Position numbers and translations under genes: made by a program. A stretch of 34,603 bases of DNA from Alphaproteobacteria bacterium. GTDB taxonomy: Bacteria; Pseudomonadota; Alphaproteobacteria; UBA6615. A model generated the notes under the pieces. That model had not been told where the DNA came from. It searched no databases and saw nothing but the letters and a program-made list of their open reading frames with translations. The stretch spans positions 1 to 34,603 of the forward strand of contig PBMH01000040.1 of NCBI GenBank assembly GCA_002722515.1. Direction: 5' to 3'. Numbering within the stretch: position 1 is the first letter of the stretch; each line of letters begins with the position of its first letter. Positions 16,149 to 24,813 of this stretch are shown piece by piece.

Positions 16149-17207
16149 TCAGCTATAGATCGGATCAGTCGGTGACATGATATTGTCCACTCGTGGTTTC
16201 ATCACATGCGGCTTGCGATAAATCGCCGAGCAGCGCAGCACTGGCAAACCATCTGCCCGGACGGTCCCTTCAACAAAGTTCATGGTCCGCGTGCTTTTAA
16301 CCAGCCGCGCATCGCATTCCACCCACTGGCCTGGGTAGATAGGTGCCAGGAAATCGGCCTCGAGATGAATCGTAGGCGTTAACCCAACCAACCCAAGTTC
16401 ATACATGGCCGACTGTGCCATCGCTACATCAACGAAGCTGGTCATCCAGCCACCATGGACGACATCACGCGGATTGAGATGCCGGTGGTCAGCGCGGAAC
16501 CCAAAGACAGCCTTAGTCTTACTAAACTTGACGAATAGCGGCCCGTTACGCGTCGTGAACGGGCTGGTAAACTCGAATATCTCGAACCCGCGGGGCGTCC
16601 TGATCGCCTTTTCGAGACGATACTCCAAATGGTCTAAACGGTCGGCGCCCCAGAAGGTCTCCCCGTCGAGCACCGTAAAAGGCGCACCAAACATTCCGTC
16701 CCTGAGGGCGCGCTTATAGGCGCTGCGGAGATCCTTAACCGCGCGCATATCATCCGATGCAGCCTGAATTTGCTTCAGTGAGATATCCACGTCGCGCACC
16801 TTGCAAGCCCGTGCCAGCTGCTGCGCCGTACGAACCTCCTTGCCGGTACCAAAATACTGATGATCTACGGCACGGGCGAACTGCTTAGCCAACTCGGGTG
16901 TCTTCCGGTTGAAACGCCAGAAAACCAGGCGGTGCAGATTTGCACCATAAGGCGGCACCTCGGGTGGGAAGGAAACCGGGAGTTCATTCATCTCACACAG
17001 ACGTGGAAAGTCGTTCGAGTTGTGGGCAAACTTGGCGGGCTGGTCCCGCGGCGACGTTGCCTCGTGATAGGCTAGTATTTCAGGAAGGGGTACGCAGTGC
17101 CACTCAACCTTCCGTCCCCAGCGCGCACCTAGTTCGTCGATGCGGTTCATGGCGACATAGGAGTAGGCCGATACGAAATCGAAGTAGAACTTGATAGGGG
17201 CTGGCAT
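16149..17207 (-). CDS. Fusion of 2-hydroxychromene-2-carboxylate isomerase-like (DsbA-fold) and PaaI-type hotdog thioesterase domains
   Basis: A 352-residue protein joining two normally separate enzymes. Residues 1-200 match the DsbA-fold HCCA isomerases (FYFDFVSAYSYVAM at 7-20 with Ser13 in the glutathione-interacting position, GAPFTVLDGETFWGADRLDHL at 174-194), which act on aromatic degradation intermediates with glutathione. After a short linker, residues 215-335 form a hotdog thioesterase with VVHGGWMTSFVDVAM (249-263; HGG at 251-253, Asp260). The reading frame is uninterrupted, and the ATG at 17205-17207 follows gagg. It is the last gene of the IclR operon, 34 bp after the regulator. Function on a CoA- or glutathione-linked aromatic is inferred from domains only. 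Confidence 0.85.
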   Translation of the reverse strand: MPAPIKFYFDFVSAYSYVAMNRIDELGARWGRKVEWHCVPLPEILAYHEATSPRDQPAKFAHNSNDFPRLCEMNELPVSFPPEVPPYGANLHRLVFWRFNRKTPELAKQFARAVDHQYFGTGKEVRTAQQLARACKVRDVDISLKQIQAASDDMRAVKDLRSAYKRALRDGMFGAPFTVLDGETFWGADRLDHLEYRLEKAIRTPRGFEIFEFTSPFTTRNGPLFVKFSKTKAVFGFRADHRHLNPRDVVHGGWMTSFVDVAMAQSAMYELGLVGLTPTIHLEADFLAPIYPGQWVECDARLVKSTRTMNFVEGTVRADGLPVLRCSAIYRKPHVMKPRVDNIMSPTDPIYS

Positions 17208-17241
17208 TTTTTCCTCTAAAGAATGACGAATCACGAATGCT

Positions 17242-18036
17242 TCAACTACCAAACGCGCCGTCTTGAGAATCACAATCGATAATATACTCTGAAATCTCTT
17301 TCGCGGTTTCGACGACGCGTCCAGTCAGGTGACTGAGCTGGTCCGCATCCAGACGGGACGCCAGACCAGATGCAGAGACGGCGATCGCGGCGCGACCAGA
17401 GGAGCTCATTACCGGCGCGGCGATACAGGTCAGACCAGAGACCATTTCGCCCTCATCAACGGCATACCCTTGCAATCGGATAGCCGCCAAGGCCTCCAGA
17501 AACACTTCGACATTAGTTATGGTGCGAGCCGTATGCGCATTGGGTGGATAGTGGCGATACAGTCGGCGCACCTCGTCCGGCTCAAGCCAGGCGAGTAAAG
17601 CTTTACCAACGCCCGTAGCGTGGGCATCAAACCGCATGCCTATCGCGGTGGCCACCGGACTCACCCCCGATGGCTCGACCTTGTCACAATAGACAACCTG
17701 TGGACCCTCAAGTGCAGCCAGGTGCACGGTCTCGCCGAGGTCCCAGGCGAGCTGGTGAATAAAAGGTGCCGCATGACGGGTGATAGTCTGGAGTTGTTTC
17801 TGCCGGCGACCGAGCGCAAATACCTTATAACCGAGCACGTAGGTGCTGTCGGTGGCGTCCTTGTGAATCCAGCCCATCCGCGTCAGGACGGCTAGTAGGC
17901 GGTATGCAGTTCCCCTGTTTATGCCGGTCTGACGGGCTATTGCGGCCAGAGGAATAGGATCCTCCGCGCTGTCGACGCATTCAAGGATCGCGAAGGTACG
18001 CTCTGCCGATTGGTTCTGGTAACGGGTTTCGGTCAT
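17242..18036 (-). CDS. IclR family transcriptional regulator
   Basis: A 264-residue regulator. The N-terminal winged helix-turn-helix (residues about 10-70; IARQTGINRGTAYRLLAVLTRMGWI) is followed by the IclR effector domain (about 80-255; the segments GMRFDAHATGVGKALLAW and YAVDEGEMVSGLTCIAAPV are typical). IclR proteins sense small metabolites and repress or activate nearby catabolic genes. It lies between the OYE gene (14 bp gap) and the fusion enzyme (34 bp gap) on the same strand, so it is expressed within the operon it probably controls. The effector is unknown. There is no strong ribosome site at the ATG. Confidence 0.93.
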   Translation of the reverse strand: MTETRYQNQSAERTFAILECVDSAEDPIPLAAIARQTGINRGTAYRLLAVLTRMGWIHKDATDSTYVLGYKVFALGRRQKQLQTITRHAAPFIHQLAWDLGETVHLAALEGPQVVYCDKVEPSGVSPVATAIGMRFDAHATGVGKALLAWLEPDEVRRLYRHYPPNAHTARTITNVEVFLEALAAIRLQGYAVDEGEMVSGLTCIAAPVMSSSGRAAIAVSASGLASRLDADQLSHLTGRVVETAKEISEYIIDCDSQDGAFGS

Positions 18037-18050
18037 ATGGTCGACGCTGC

Positions 18051-19211
18051 TCAGTCGTCGCTCGCTTCCTTAAACAACGGTTCACGGCGCACGAGCCACC
18101 AACCATATTGCTCGGGCCACTCCGCATAGTCCGCATCCACACCGAGGTCACGAGCCATATGGTGCGGCCAATTAGGATTATATAGGGCTTCCCGGCCAAC
18201 AGCCACGAGGTCGGCTGCACCAGACACGAGCAGGTCTTCGGCAACACGCGCGTCCAGGACCAAGCCAACAACCATTGTCGCAACGCCCGTCTCGCTCCGA
18301 ATGCGTGCTCCATAGGGACCTCGAAACCCCTGCTCACGCGGGCCTTGCGACGACGTCGCAAGGCCTGCAATGCCACCCGACGAGCAATCTACTACATCAA
18401 CACCCCGGGCCTTAAGTTCGCCCGCCAGTGCAACGGAGTCCGCCAGCCCCCAGCCCTCATCGGCGCCATCAACGTCGACCGATGAAATCCGGACGAACAA
18501 AGGCTTATCGTTAGGCCAGACCGCACGGACTTTCTCCGCTGTTTCCAGGGTGAAACGCATGCGACCGGCGAGGTCGCCACCATAAGCATCGTTACGGTGG
18601 TTAGACAGAGGCGAAAGGAAGGAGTGCGCAAGATAGCCATGCGCCGAGTGAATTTCGAGAACCTCAAACCCAGCGTCCGCTGCATGCCCGGCCGCTGACG
18701 CGAAATTTTTCTGGATGTCAGAGATCGCCGACACCGACAACTCAGCGGGCATGAGCCAACCAGACTTCACAGGCTCCGCACTGGCCGCGACAATGTCCCA
18801 TATATCCTCACCACGGGCCCTGTCAGTATCGTCAAGCGGACCATTACCCTGCCAAGGCCTTTGCATGCTCGCTTTGCGGCCGGCATGCGCGATCTGGATC
18901 GAAGGCAGCGCGCCATTGCGACGTATGAAGTTCGTGACGGGCTTCAGGGCTGCGGCGTGGTCCGATGACCAGATTCCTAGGTCGCCATGGGTAATCTTGC
19001 CACGGGGCTCAACCGCTGCCGCTTCGGTAAACACCGCTGCTGCCCCGCCCAGCGCGAACTTTCCTAGATGCACGAGGTGCCAGTCATTCGCTAGTCCATC
19101 TGTCGCCGAGTAAGTGCACATGGGCGAGATTACCGTCCGGTTACGGAACCGAACGCCGCGAATATCCAACGGCGAGAAGAGCAAAGCCGAAAAATCGTCA
19201 GATGGGGACAT
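18051..19211 (-). CDS. Old Yellow Enzyme family NADH:flavin oxidoreductase, YqjM-like
   Basis: A 386-residue FMN-dependent ene-reductase with the YqjM (thermophilic-like) features. It has Cys32 in PMCTYSATDG, the flavin-binding HAGRK at 109-113, the substrate-anion pair His188 and His191 in HSAHGYLAHSFLSP, and Tyr193 in the position of YqjM Tyr169. Such enzymes reduce the C=C bond of enones, maleimides or related compounds. A good ribosome site (taggag) precedes the ATG. It lies between the hydroxyacyl-CoA dehydrogenase-like gene (38 bp upstream) and iclR (14 bp downstream), so the operon likely handles an unsaturated acid or acyl-CoA. The natural substrate is unknown. Confidence 0.93.
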   Translation of the reverse strand: MSPSDDFSALLFSPLDIRGVRFRNRTVISPMCTYSATDGLANDWHLVHLGKFALGGAAAVFTEAAAVEPRGKITHGDLGIWSSDHAAALKPVTNFIRRNGALPSIQIAHAGRKASMQRPWQGNGPLDDTDRARGEDIWDIVAASAEPVKSGWLMPAELSVSAISDIQKNFASAAGHAADAGFEVLEIHSAHGYLAHSFLSPLSNHRNDAYGGDLAGRMRFTLETAEKVRAVWPNDKPLFVRISSVDVDGADEGWGLADSVALAGELKARGVDVVDCSSGGIAGLATSSQGPREQGFRGPYGARIRSETGVATMVVGLVLDARVAEDLLVSGAADLVAVGREALYNPNWPHHMARDLGVDADYAEWPEQYGWWLVRREPLFKEASDD

Positions 19212-19249
19212 GAAATTCTCCTAGGAACATCAATCACAGCGAATACAGG

Positions 19250-20188
19250 CTAACTACCAGATCTGCCCAGCACCTTTAGAAGATTCAGAAGAGTTACATC
19301 ACGCTCGCGGACCAACTCCCCCATTGAGCGGCCGCCAACCTCCGCCTCAACACCTTCGATAATTCTCGTCTTCGCGGCATCATCAAGTTCAGGGCTTCCG
19401 AGCGCAGCCCAGCGCCGTTCCTGGCTAGGGCCCAGAATATCGAGGTAGCGCCGAATGCCGCCATCGCCGCCGCCGAGATGATAGGTCATATGCGGCCCCA
19501 TAAAGGCCCAACGGAGCCCGGGACCGCCGCTAACGGCTTTATCAATATCCTCAACCGATGCATAGCCCTCCGCGACCAGATACACAGCCTCGCGATAAAG
19601 CGCCGCCTGCAGCCGGTTGACAAGATGGCCTGGGATTTCCGCGCGCAACCGGATGGGGGTCTTGCCGATCGCCTCGTAGAACGCCATCGCCCGGTCAACC
19701 GCGGAGCTCTCACTCTGCTTACCGCCGCCAACCTCCACAACCGGCATAAGGTGGGGTGGGTTGAACGGATGACCGAGGACGATCCGACCCGGATGCGCTG
19801 CCAGGTGCTGGAATTCCGAGACCGGCAACGCGGTTGAACTGGACGAAATTACTACATCCTCGGGGATATGATGTTCTATCTCCACCATCAGGCGCGCCTT
19901 GACATCTGGGTCCTCGGGTCCGCTCTCCTGAACGAACCCTACACCGTCGAGCGCTTCTCCTATGCTGCCAAAACAGGACAGCCTATCCTGCCGAGCATCC
20001 TCCACCAGGCCCAGCTCCTCCATGATCGGCCAAGCACGGGCAACAAACGCGACCACTTTTTCCGCATAGCCGTCCTGCGGGTCCCAGCAGCGGACATCGA
20101 GACCATGGGCAAGGAAGTAGACAGCCCAAGAGGATCCGATAGTTCCAGCGCCGATAATGGCGACCGTCGAGACGTTGGACTGGCTCAT
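19250..20188 (-). CDS. 3-hydroxyacyl-CoA dehydrogenase family protein (L-carnitine/3-hydroxybutyryl dehydrogenase-like)
   Basis: A 312-residue NAD-dependent dehydrogenase. It has the Rossmann GAGTIG (13-18), SSSSTALPVSEF (about 115-126), the catalytic HPFNPPH with His140 and Glu152, and Asn in GHLVNRLQAALYREA. The length and the lone N-terminal plus C-terminal helical domain match single-function 3-hydroxyacid dehydrogenases of the carnitine/lambda-crystallin type, rather than multifunctional FadB. Substrate choice between 3-hydroxybutyryl-CoA, carnitine and gulonate is not resolved. A strong ribosome site (ggagga) lies before the ATG. It heads the four-gene minus operon. Confidence 0.88.
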   Translation of the reverse strand: MSQSNVSTVAIIGAGTIGSSWAVYFLAHGLDVRCWDPQDGYAEKVVAFVARAWPIMEELGLVEDARQDRLSCFGSIGEALDGVGFVQESGPEDPDVKARLMVEIEHHIPEDVVISSSSTALPVSEFQHLAAHPGRIVLGHPFNPPHLMPVVEVGGGKQSESSAVDRAMAFYEAIGKTPIRLRAEIPGHLVNRLQAALYREAVYLVAEGYASVEDIDKAVSGGPGLRWAFMGPHMTYHLGGGDGGIRRYLDILGPSQERRWAALGSPELDDAAKTRIIEGVEAEVGGRSMGELVRERDVTLLNLLKVLGRSGS

Positions 20189-20573
20189 ATCTTCCTCCGA
20201 CCGGAACGACCTGCGTTGCGCCGAATACTAGCGCAGGTTTCATTGAGATAACGGGTTGACGACAAATACTATGCCGCAACACAAAGTTTCTGAGGCAGAG
20301 AAAACCATAACCAGCTATGTCACGGCAGCATTTATTATTGCTGCCCCGTCTAGGATCGAGGCCTGTCTATGGACTGGCTAGCCGCGGGTCGGGTGCAAGC
20401 TCATCCAAACACCAAATTATGCACCATGCAGGATTATCGTCCCAGTCGAGTTTACCGACCAAGGCACGTCTAGGCGTTTTACGTTGATCCTGACTAAAAG
20501 CACTAGCGCGAATTTCGCCACACCAGCTCCCACGGTCCGGTGCTAATGGTCGACGCACTGCCGAGCAGGCCTG
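20189..20573. other. 385 bp without a supported gene
   Basis: This gap follows the cupin gene and precedes the dehydrogenase operon on the minus strand. It holds a 7-bp hairpin GGCAGCA / TGCTGCC at 20324-20345 without T-tract on either strand. A GTG-started frame of 63 codons (20367-20558, minus) contains LDWDDNPAWC but matches nothing I recognise. The promoter of the operon is presumably here, but I see no convincing -35/-10 pair. Confidence 0.5.
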
Positions 20574-20975
20574 TCAACCGCTAACAGGCGTGCCAGCGAT
20601 GCCGCTGCGCAAATCCTTGCAGGTAAAGAAGTGGCAATCCTCATCTGGCGAGATTGTTACGGAATGCACGGTGTTCGCCGGAATGTAGATTAGCTGGCCG
20701 GGGCCTACGTCAGATTCTTGTCCATCTACGGTAGCGTGCAGGTTTCCTTTGAGGATGTATATCCACTGCTCGTTGGGATGGGTATGGGGCGCCGAGGTCT
20801 GGCCGCTGGGCAGGGTCATGATGCCAACTTGGGTTAATTCACCCTCGACCACCGGGCCGAAGGTCTCAGCATAGCCAGGGCCTGCCGCAAGGCCCTCCAG
20901 CTTATCAACATCAAATACATAGTCACCGTCACCCGCCTTATAGGCGCCGTCGGTCTTGGTTTCGGCATCCGACAT
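20574..20975 (-). CDS. Cupin domain protein
   Basis: A 133-residue single-domain cupin. The metal site is HTHPNEQ (His64, His66 and the following Gln70 in the common HxHxxxQ variant), with the second cupin motif PGQLIYIPANTVHS supplying a further His. Single cupins like this are oxygenases, isomerases or simple binding proteins; no substrate is inferable. A clear ribosome site (gggggagag) precedes the ATG at 20973-20975. It is transcribed alone, divergent from the membrane protein gene at 21118. Confidence 0.85.
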   Translation of the reverse strand: MSDAETKTDGAYKAGDGDYVFDVDKLEGLAAGPGYAETFGPVVEGELTQVGIMTLPSGQTSAPHTHPNEQWIYILKGNLHATVDGQESDVGPGQLIYIPANTVHSVTISPDEDCHFFTCKDLRSGIAGTPVSG

Positions 20976-21117
20976 TATTTCTCTCCCCCTAAAATATAGA
21001 ACCTGGTGTCATCGTACCAATTGTCCGCACCCGCGTGAACGCATGGATGTATCGAAGACCTCTGACTGGCCTTTTCTTTTCTCCGACCATCACTTCGGTT
21101 TGTGCTATGACGCGGAT

Positions 21118-21483
21118 ATGAACCGAGCAGCACTCCTAATCATCGCGTCCCTGACAGGGATAGGCGCCCTCTACACGATTTATTTGAGCGTAACCGGCGA
21201 TGTCGGCCTTACCGCATGGCGCGCCGCTCGCGCCACCGCGGCCGCGCTAGTGATCGGCGCCACAATTGTCACATGTCGACAACTTATTCGCCCGACTCCG
21301 CACCAAGTGCAGCAGTTGCGGCGTGCCGCACTGGCCGCACTCATCATCGGTGTGATCGGACTAGCGGCAAACGCGTTCGTCGGTGGCACCACGAACCTGC
21401 CGGACGGACCGGTTTTCATCCTGTCGCTACTACTGATTCTCCAGGCGTTCCTGACTATCGGTTACGCATCCCGTTCTAACTGA
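21118..21483 (+). CDS. Small four-helix membrane protein, unknown function
   Basis: A 121-residue hydrophobic protein with about four predicted helices (residues 5-24, 35-52, 69-88, 96-115) and short polar loops. No family recognised. The ATG at 21118 is preferred because the longer frame from 20956 would overlap the divergent cupin start and add non-hydrophobic, non-conserved-looking residues. It ends 8 bp before the EamA transporter on the same strand, so the two are probably co-transcribed; a role as accessory subunit is only a suggestion. Confidence 0.6.
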   Translation: MNRAALLIIASLTGIGALYTIYLSVTGDVGLTAWRAARATAAALVIGATIVTCRQLIRPTPHQVQQLRRAALAALIIGVIGLAANAFVGGTTNLPDGPVFILSLLLILQAFLTIGYASRSN

Positions 21484-21491
21484 CCCGTCCC

Positions 21492-22394
21492 ATGCGTTCC
21501 GGCGGTTCGGGTTCACGCATCAACGGGAATCTTCGTGGCATCTTCTGGATGGTGGTGACAGGCATTCTGTTCGTAGCCGTTACCGGGATCGTTCGCCACT
21601 TGGGTACGGATATGAGTGCTGTCCAAGCCGCCTTCATCCGCTATGTGTTCGGCCTCATTCTCCTGGCGCCGGTGTTTTTTAAAGTCGGGCGCTTCATTCG
21701 TGATCGCAAAATTATGGGTATGCACGCGGCACGCGGCCTCATTCACGGAATGGGTGTAATGCTCTGGTTTTTTGCAATGGCGAAAATACCTATTGCTGAG
21801 GTTACGGCCCTAGGCTTCACCGCACCAATCTTCACCACCTTAGGGGCAGCGCTTTTCTTGGGCGAAAAACTGCATCTGCACCGGGTCGGCGCCGTCCTTA
21901 TAGGGTTTGGCGGGGCGTTGATCGTCCTCCAGCCTGGCTTCCAGGTCATTAATATTGGTTCGGTCGCGCAACTGGTCGCTGCGCCCCTGTTCGCCTGTTC
22001 CTTCCTGATCGCCAAACGGCTGACCCGGACCGAATCTAGCCCGGCCATCGTTGCCTACCTCTCAATTTTTGTTACCCTCACACTTTTGCCACCAGCACTA
22101 ATGGTCTGGCGCACACCTACTCTGATTGAACTGGGTTGGCTGTTCGCAACCGCAGTCTGCGCTACCGCGGGACATGTCACACTAACTCAAGCCCTTCGGT
22201 CCGCCGACATCACGGTAACCCAGCCAATCCAATTCCTGCAGCTGTTGTGGGCCACCATGCTCGGACTGACCCTATTCGGGGAACAGCCGGAAATCTGGAC
22301 TTGGATAGGCGGTGGTATCATCGTTGCGAGTGCAACGTACATTGCCCGCCGCGAAAGCCTTACACAGCGGGGCATTTCAGACGGGCAGGACTAG
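21492..22394 (+). CDS. EamA/DMT family transporter (fifth in the window)
   Basis: A 300-residue protein with about ten helices and two EamA repeats. The pattern MLWFFAMAKIPIAEVTALGFTAP followed by LGAALFLGEKLHLHR resembles pair B (7622-9414) more than pair A. The second repeat ends TWIGGGIIVASATYIARRE, almost the same as the end of the transporter at 7622 (ATIIGCSAVYIARRE). It is likely a paralogue of pair B. It follows the small membrane gene by 8 bp. The substrate is unknown. Confidence 0.85.
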   Translation: MRSGGSGSRINGNLRGIFWMVVTGILFVAVTGIVRHLGTDMSAVQAAFIRYVFGLILLAPVFFKVGRFIRDRKIMGMHAARGLIHGMGVMLWFFAMAKIPIAEVTALGFTAPIFTTLGAALFLGEKLHLHRVGAVLIGFGGALIVLQPGFQVINIGSVAQLVAAPLFACSFLIAKRLTRTESSPAIVAYLSIFVTLTLLPPALMVWRTPTLIELGWLFATAVCATAGHVTLTQALRSADITVTQPIQFLQLLWATMLGLTLFGEQPEIWTWIGGGIIVASATYIARRESLTQRGISDGQD

Positions 22395-22709
22395 AAAACC
22401 ACGCCGGACACAAACGCCTGAGACCCAGCGTTACTCAATCTGAGGCCTCCTAACCACCAATCGCCTTGCCACCAAAAATTGTATGCAAAAGGCCGGAATC
22501 GAGCTCGGTTAAGCGCAGGCATATTGTATTCTTGCCCAACGCCTCAATAAAATCCTTGCGGTCCCTTTTTGAGTTTTCCTCCAAAATGGAATTCTACGTG
22601 CCGGTCCAAACCACTTGCCTAGTGGTCGATATCAATTCCAACTTAATTAACGACCAACTTAAACACCGCCATCACGTGGCATAACAATGCAATCTCGGGA
22701 GTACACACA
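22395..22709. other. 315 bp without a confirmed gene, possible short minus-strand frame
   Basis: On the minus strand, an open stretch from 22593 to the stop at 22450-22452 (47 codons, no ATG, TTG possible) reads EALGKNTICLRLTELDSG and ends FGGKAIGG. Its amino-acid composition looks protein-like, but it matches nothing I know and could be a decayed fragment. On the plus strand, cgggag at about 22696 is the ribosome site for the flavin reductase. Confidence 0.4.
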
Positions 22710-23219
22710 ATGGGTAGTGACGGAACCGGCGCCTGCAACGCCGACATTGACATTGGCGCCTTCTGGCAGGCCATCGGCAAACGTGCCGTCGCAGCGACGG
22801 TGGTCTCCGCCTGCGGGAGTGCCGGGCCCGCCGGCTTTCTCGGCCTGTCGGCAACACATGTCTGCGCCAACCCACCGACGATGCTCGTGTCCATCGACGC
22901 GCGCACCTCGGCCCTCCGGGCCATCCAAGAATCTGAACATTTTGCAATCAACTATTTACCGCTTGGCGCAAACGAGGTGGTTGATCTGTTTTCAGGCAAG
23001 GCCGACGTGAAGGGACCCGACCGATTCGAAACCGGGAAATGGGGCGTGCTAGCGACAGGAGCACCCGTATTCCAGGGCGCCGTAGGGGTTATGGACTGTA
23101 GACTCCAGGAAACCCTCGAACGCCATGACACAATTATCGCCCTTGGCACTGTCGCGGCGATCGGCGGAGACCCGGATGCCAAACCACTTGTATACTTTGG
23201 CGGCGGCTACCTAAATTAG
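22710..23219 (+). CDS. Flavin reductase family protein (reductase component of two-component monooxygenases)
   Basis: A 169-residue FMN-binding split-barrel protein. Family pattern: FWQAIGKRAVAATVVSA at the N terminus, LSATHVCANPPTMLVSI with the flavin loop, then HFAINYLPLG, and a C-terminal DCRLQETLERHDTIIALG...YFGGGYL. Such reductases supply reduced FMN or FAD to a partner oxygenase. The most likely partner is the NtaA/SnaA-type enzyme encoded just downstream on the opposite strand (ending at 23393). The ATG at 22710 follows cgggag. Conservation of the ending is good. Confidence 0.9.
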   Translation: MGSDGTGACNADIDIGAFWQAIGKRAVAATVVSACGSAGPAGFLGLSATHVCANPPTMLVSIDARTSALRAIQESEHFAINYLPLGANEVVDLFSGKADVKGPDRFETGKWGVLATGAPVFQGAVGVMDCRLQETLERHDTIIALGTVAAIGGDPDAKPLVYFGGGYLN

Positions 23220-23392
23220 AGTATGCGCAGGCCTTGGGATCGTTCGTGCCCTTATGGCTTTCGCCGAATATCGCGGCCGCATGGAAAAAGTCCCATAGGT
23301 CTTTCTTGTCTGGTCCGAGCCGGTTTCTGCACCATGCCAACGACAACGCATTGCCAATCGTATAGGAATGCGGCTTAGCTTGGGACGCACGC
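23220..23392. other. 173 bp between convergent flavin reductase and monooxygenase genes
   Basis: No terminator hairpin is evident. The minus strand carries an open frame, from upstream of 23375 to a point inside the flavin reductase gene, that reads IGNALSLAWCRNRLG and DLWDFFHAAAIFG. It resembles decayed coding sequence but has no recognisable family. Confidence 0.3.
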
Positions 23393-24742
23393 CTATTGTG
23401 CGGAAACCTCACCAGAACCTGCAAAAAACCGGTTCTCAGGCCGAGGAAGCCTCAGATTCTCGCGCAGCGTTTTTCCAGCATACTCTGCTCGGAACAGTTC
23501 ACGCCGCTGCAATTCAGGTACGACCCGGTCGACGAACAAGTTGAGGCCCTCGGGAAGGAAAGGGAACATGATTGTGAAACCGTCACTCGCGCTACTTTCT
23601 ATCCATTCCTCCATCTCATCCGCAATGCTCTCCGCCGTCCCTACAATAGCGAGGCCGGAATAGCCGCCTATCCGCAGGGCTAGCTGGCGCACCGTGAGAT
23701 TCTCCTGCGCTGCCATTAGAATCGCTCGTTCGCGACCGCTCTTGGAAGCATTACTCTCAGGAATATCGGGTAGGGGACCATCGAGATCAAATGTCGAGGC
23801 ATCGGTTCCGAGCTGGATCGAGAGGGACGCGATCGCACTATCGAGATGCACCTTCGAGTCAAGAACCTCGCGCTTCTCGTGGGCCTCCTCAACGCTATCG
23901 CCAACAATTACGAGGCAGGCCGGTAGAATCTTGAGATGGTCTGGTTTCCTCCCGATTTGGGTCATCCTGCCCTTCACATCGGCGTAGAATTCACGCCCGT
24001 CCGAAATAGTTCGCTGGGCCGCAAAGATGACTTCCGCCGTCTCCGCGGCAAGTTGCCGGCCCGCCTCGGACCCGCCGGCCTGGACGATGAGCGGCCAACC
24101 CTGTATCGGACGTGCCACATGCAAGGGACCATGCACCGAGAAGAACTCGCCCTTGTGATCGAGCGTGTGGAGTTTATTAGGGTCGAAGAACACACCGGAC
24201 TCTACGTCGCGAATGAAGGCATCGTCGGCCCAACTGTCCCATAGCCCAGTCACCACGTCATAGAACTCGCGCGCGCGACGATAACGCTCACCATGGTCAA
24301 GATGCTCCTCAAACCCGAAGTTTTTTGCCGCGTCGGGGTTCGAGGTAGTGACAATGTTCCAGCCCGCGCGGCCGCCGCTGATGTGATCAAGCGAGGCAAA
24401 GCGACGCGCTACGTGGAACGGCTGGTCGAAGGAAGTCGACCCCGTGGCGATCAGACCGAGATTCTCTGTCGCCATGGACAGAGCCGACAGCAGGGTGAAG
24501 GGCTCGAACGATGTCGCCGTAGCGCTGCGTTTCAACGCGTTCATGGGCATATTGAGCATCGCCAAGTGGTCAGCCATGAAGAAAGCGTCGAACTTGGCCT
24601 CTTCTAGGCGCTGGGCGAATTTCACGATCGCGGGAAAATTAAAATTGGCATCAGGTGTTCCGCCCGGATAGCGCCATGCACCGGTATGGATACTTATCGG
24701 GCGCATGAATGCCGCAAGATGCATTCGGCCTTTATCGGTCAT
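23393..24742 (-). CDS. NtaA/SnaA/DszA-type FMN-dependent monooxygenase
   Basis: A 449-residue LLM-class oxygenase that needs reduced flavin from a separate reductase. Family marks are HTGAWRYPGG near the N terminus, EEAKFDAFFMADHLA, FEPFTLLSALSMATENLGLIATGSTSF, HVARRFASLDHISGGRAGWNIVTT and VQAGGSEAGRQLAAETAEVIFAAQ. Members oxidise nitrilotriacetate, EDTA, dibenzothiophene sulfone, pristinamycin or related N- and S-compounds; the actual substrate is unknown. I start at the ATG at 24740-24742; a GTG three codons upstream is possible. It converges on a flavin reductase gene and lies downstream of the amidase on the same strand. Confidence 0.9.
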   Translation of the reverse strand: MTDKGRMHLAAFMRPISIHTGAWRYPGGTPDANFNFPAIVKFAQRLEEAKFDAFFMADHLAMLNMPMNALKRSATATSFEPFTLLSALSMATENLGLIATGSTSFDQPFHVARRFASLDHISGGRAGWNIVTTSNPDAAKNFGFEEHLDHGERYRRAREFYDVVTGLWDSWADDAFIRDVESGVFFDPNKLHTLDHKGEFFSVHGPLHVARPIQGWPLIVQAGGSEAGRQLAAETAEVIFAAQRTISDGREFYADVKGRMTQIGRKPDHLKILPACLVIVGDSVEEAHEKREVLDSKVHLDSAIASLSIQLGTDASTFDLDGPLPDIPESNASKSGRERAILMAAQENLTVRQLALRIGGYSGLAIVGTAESIADEMEEWIESSASDGFTIMFPFLPEGLNLFVDRVVPELQRRELFRAEYAGKTLRENLRLPRPENRFFAGSGEVSAQ

Positions 24743-24813
24743 GGCGGGCACATTCCAATCCGCTGCGGGGGAGGCACCAAAACAGTTACCCGCTGGAAAA
24801 GATCAAAACGATA

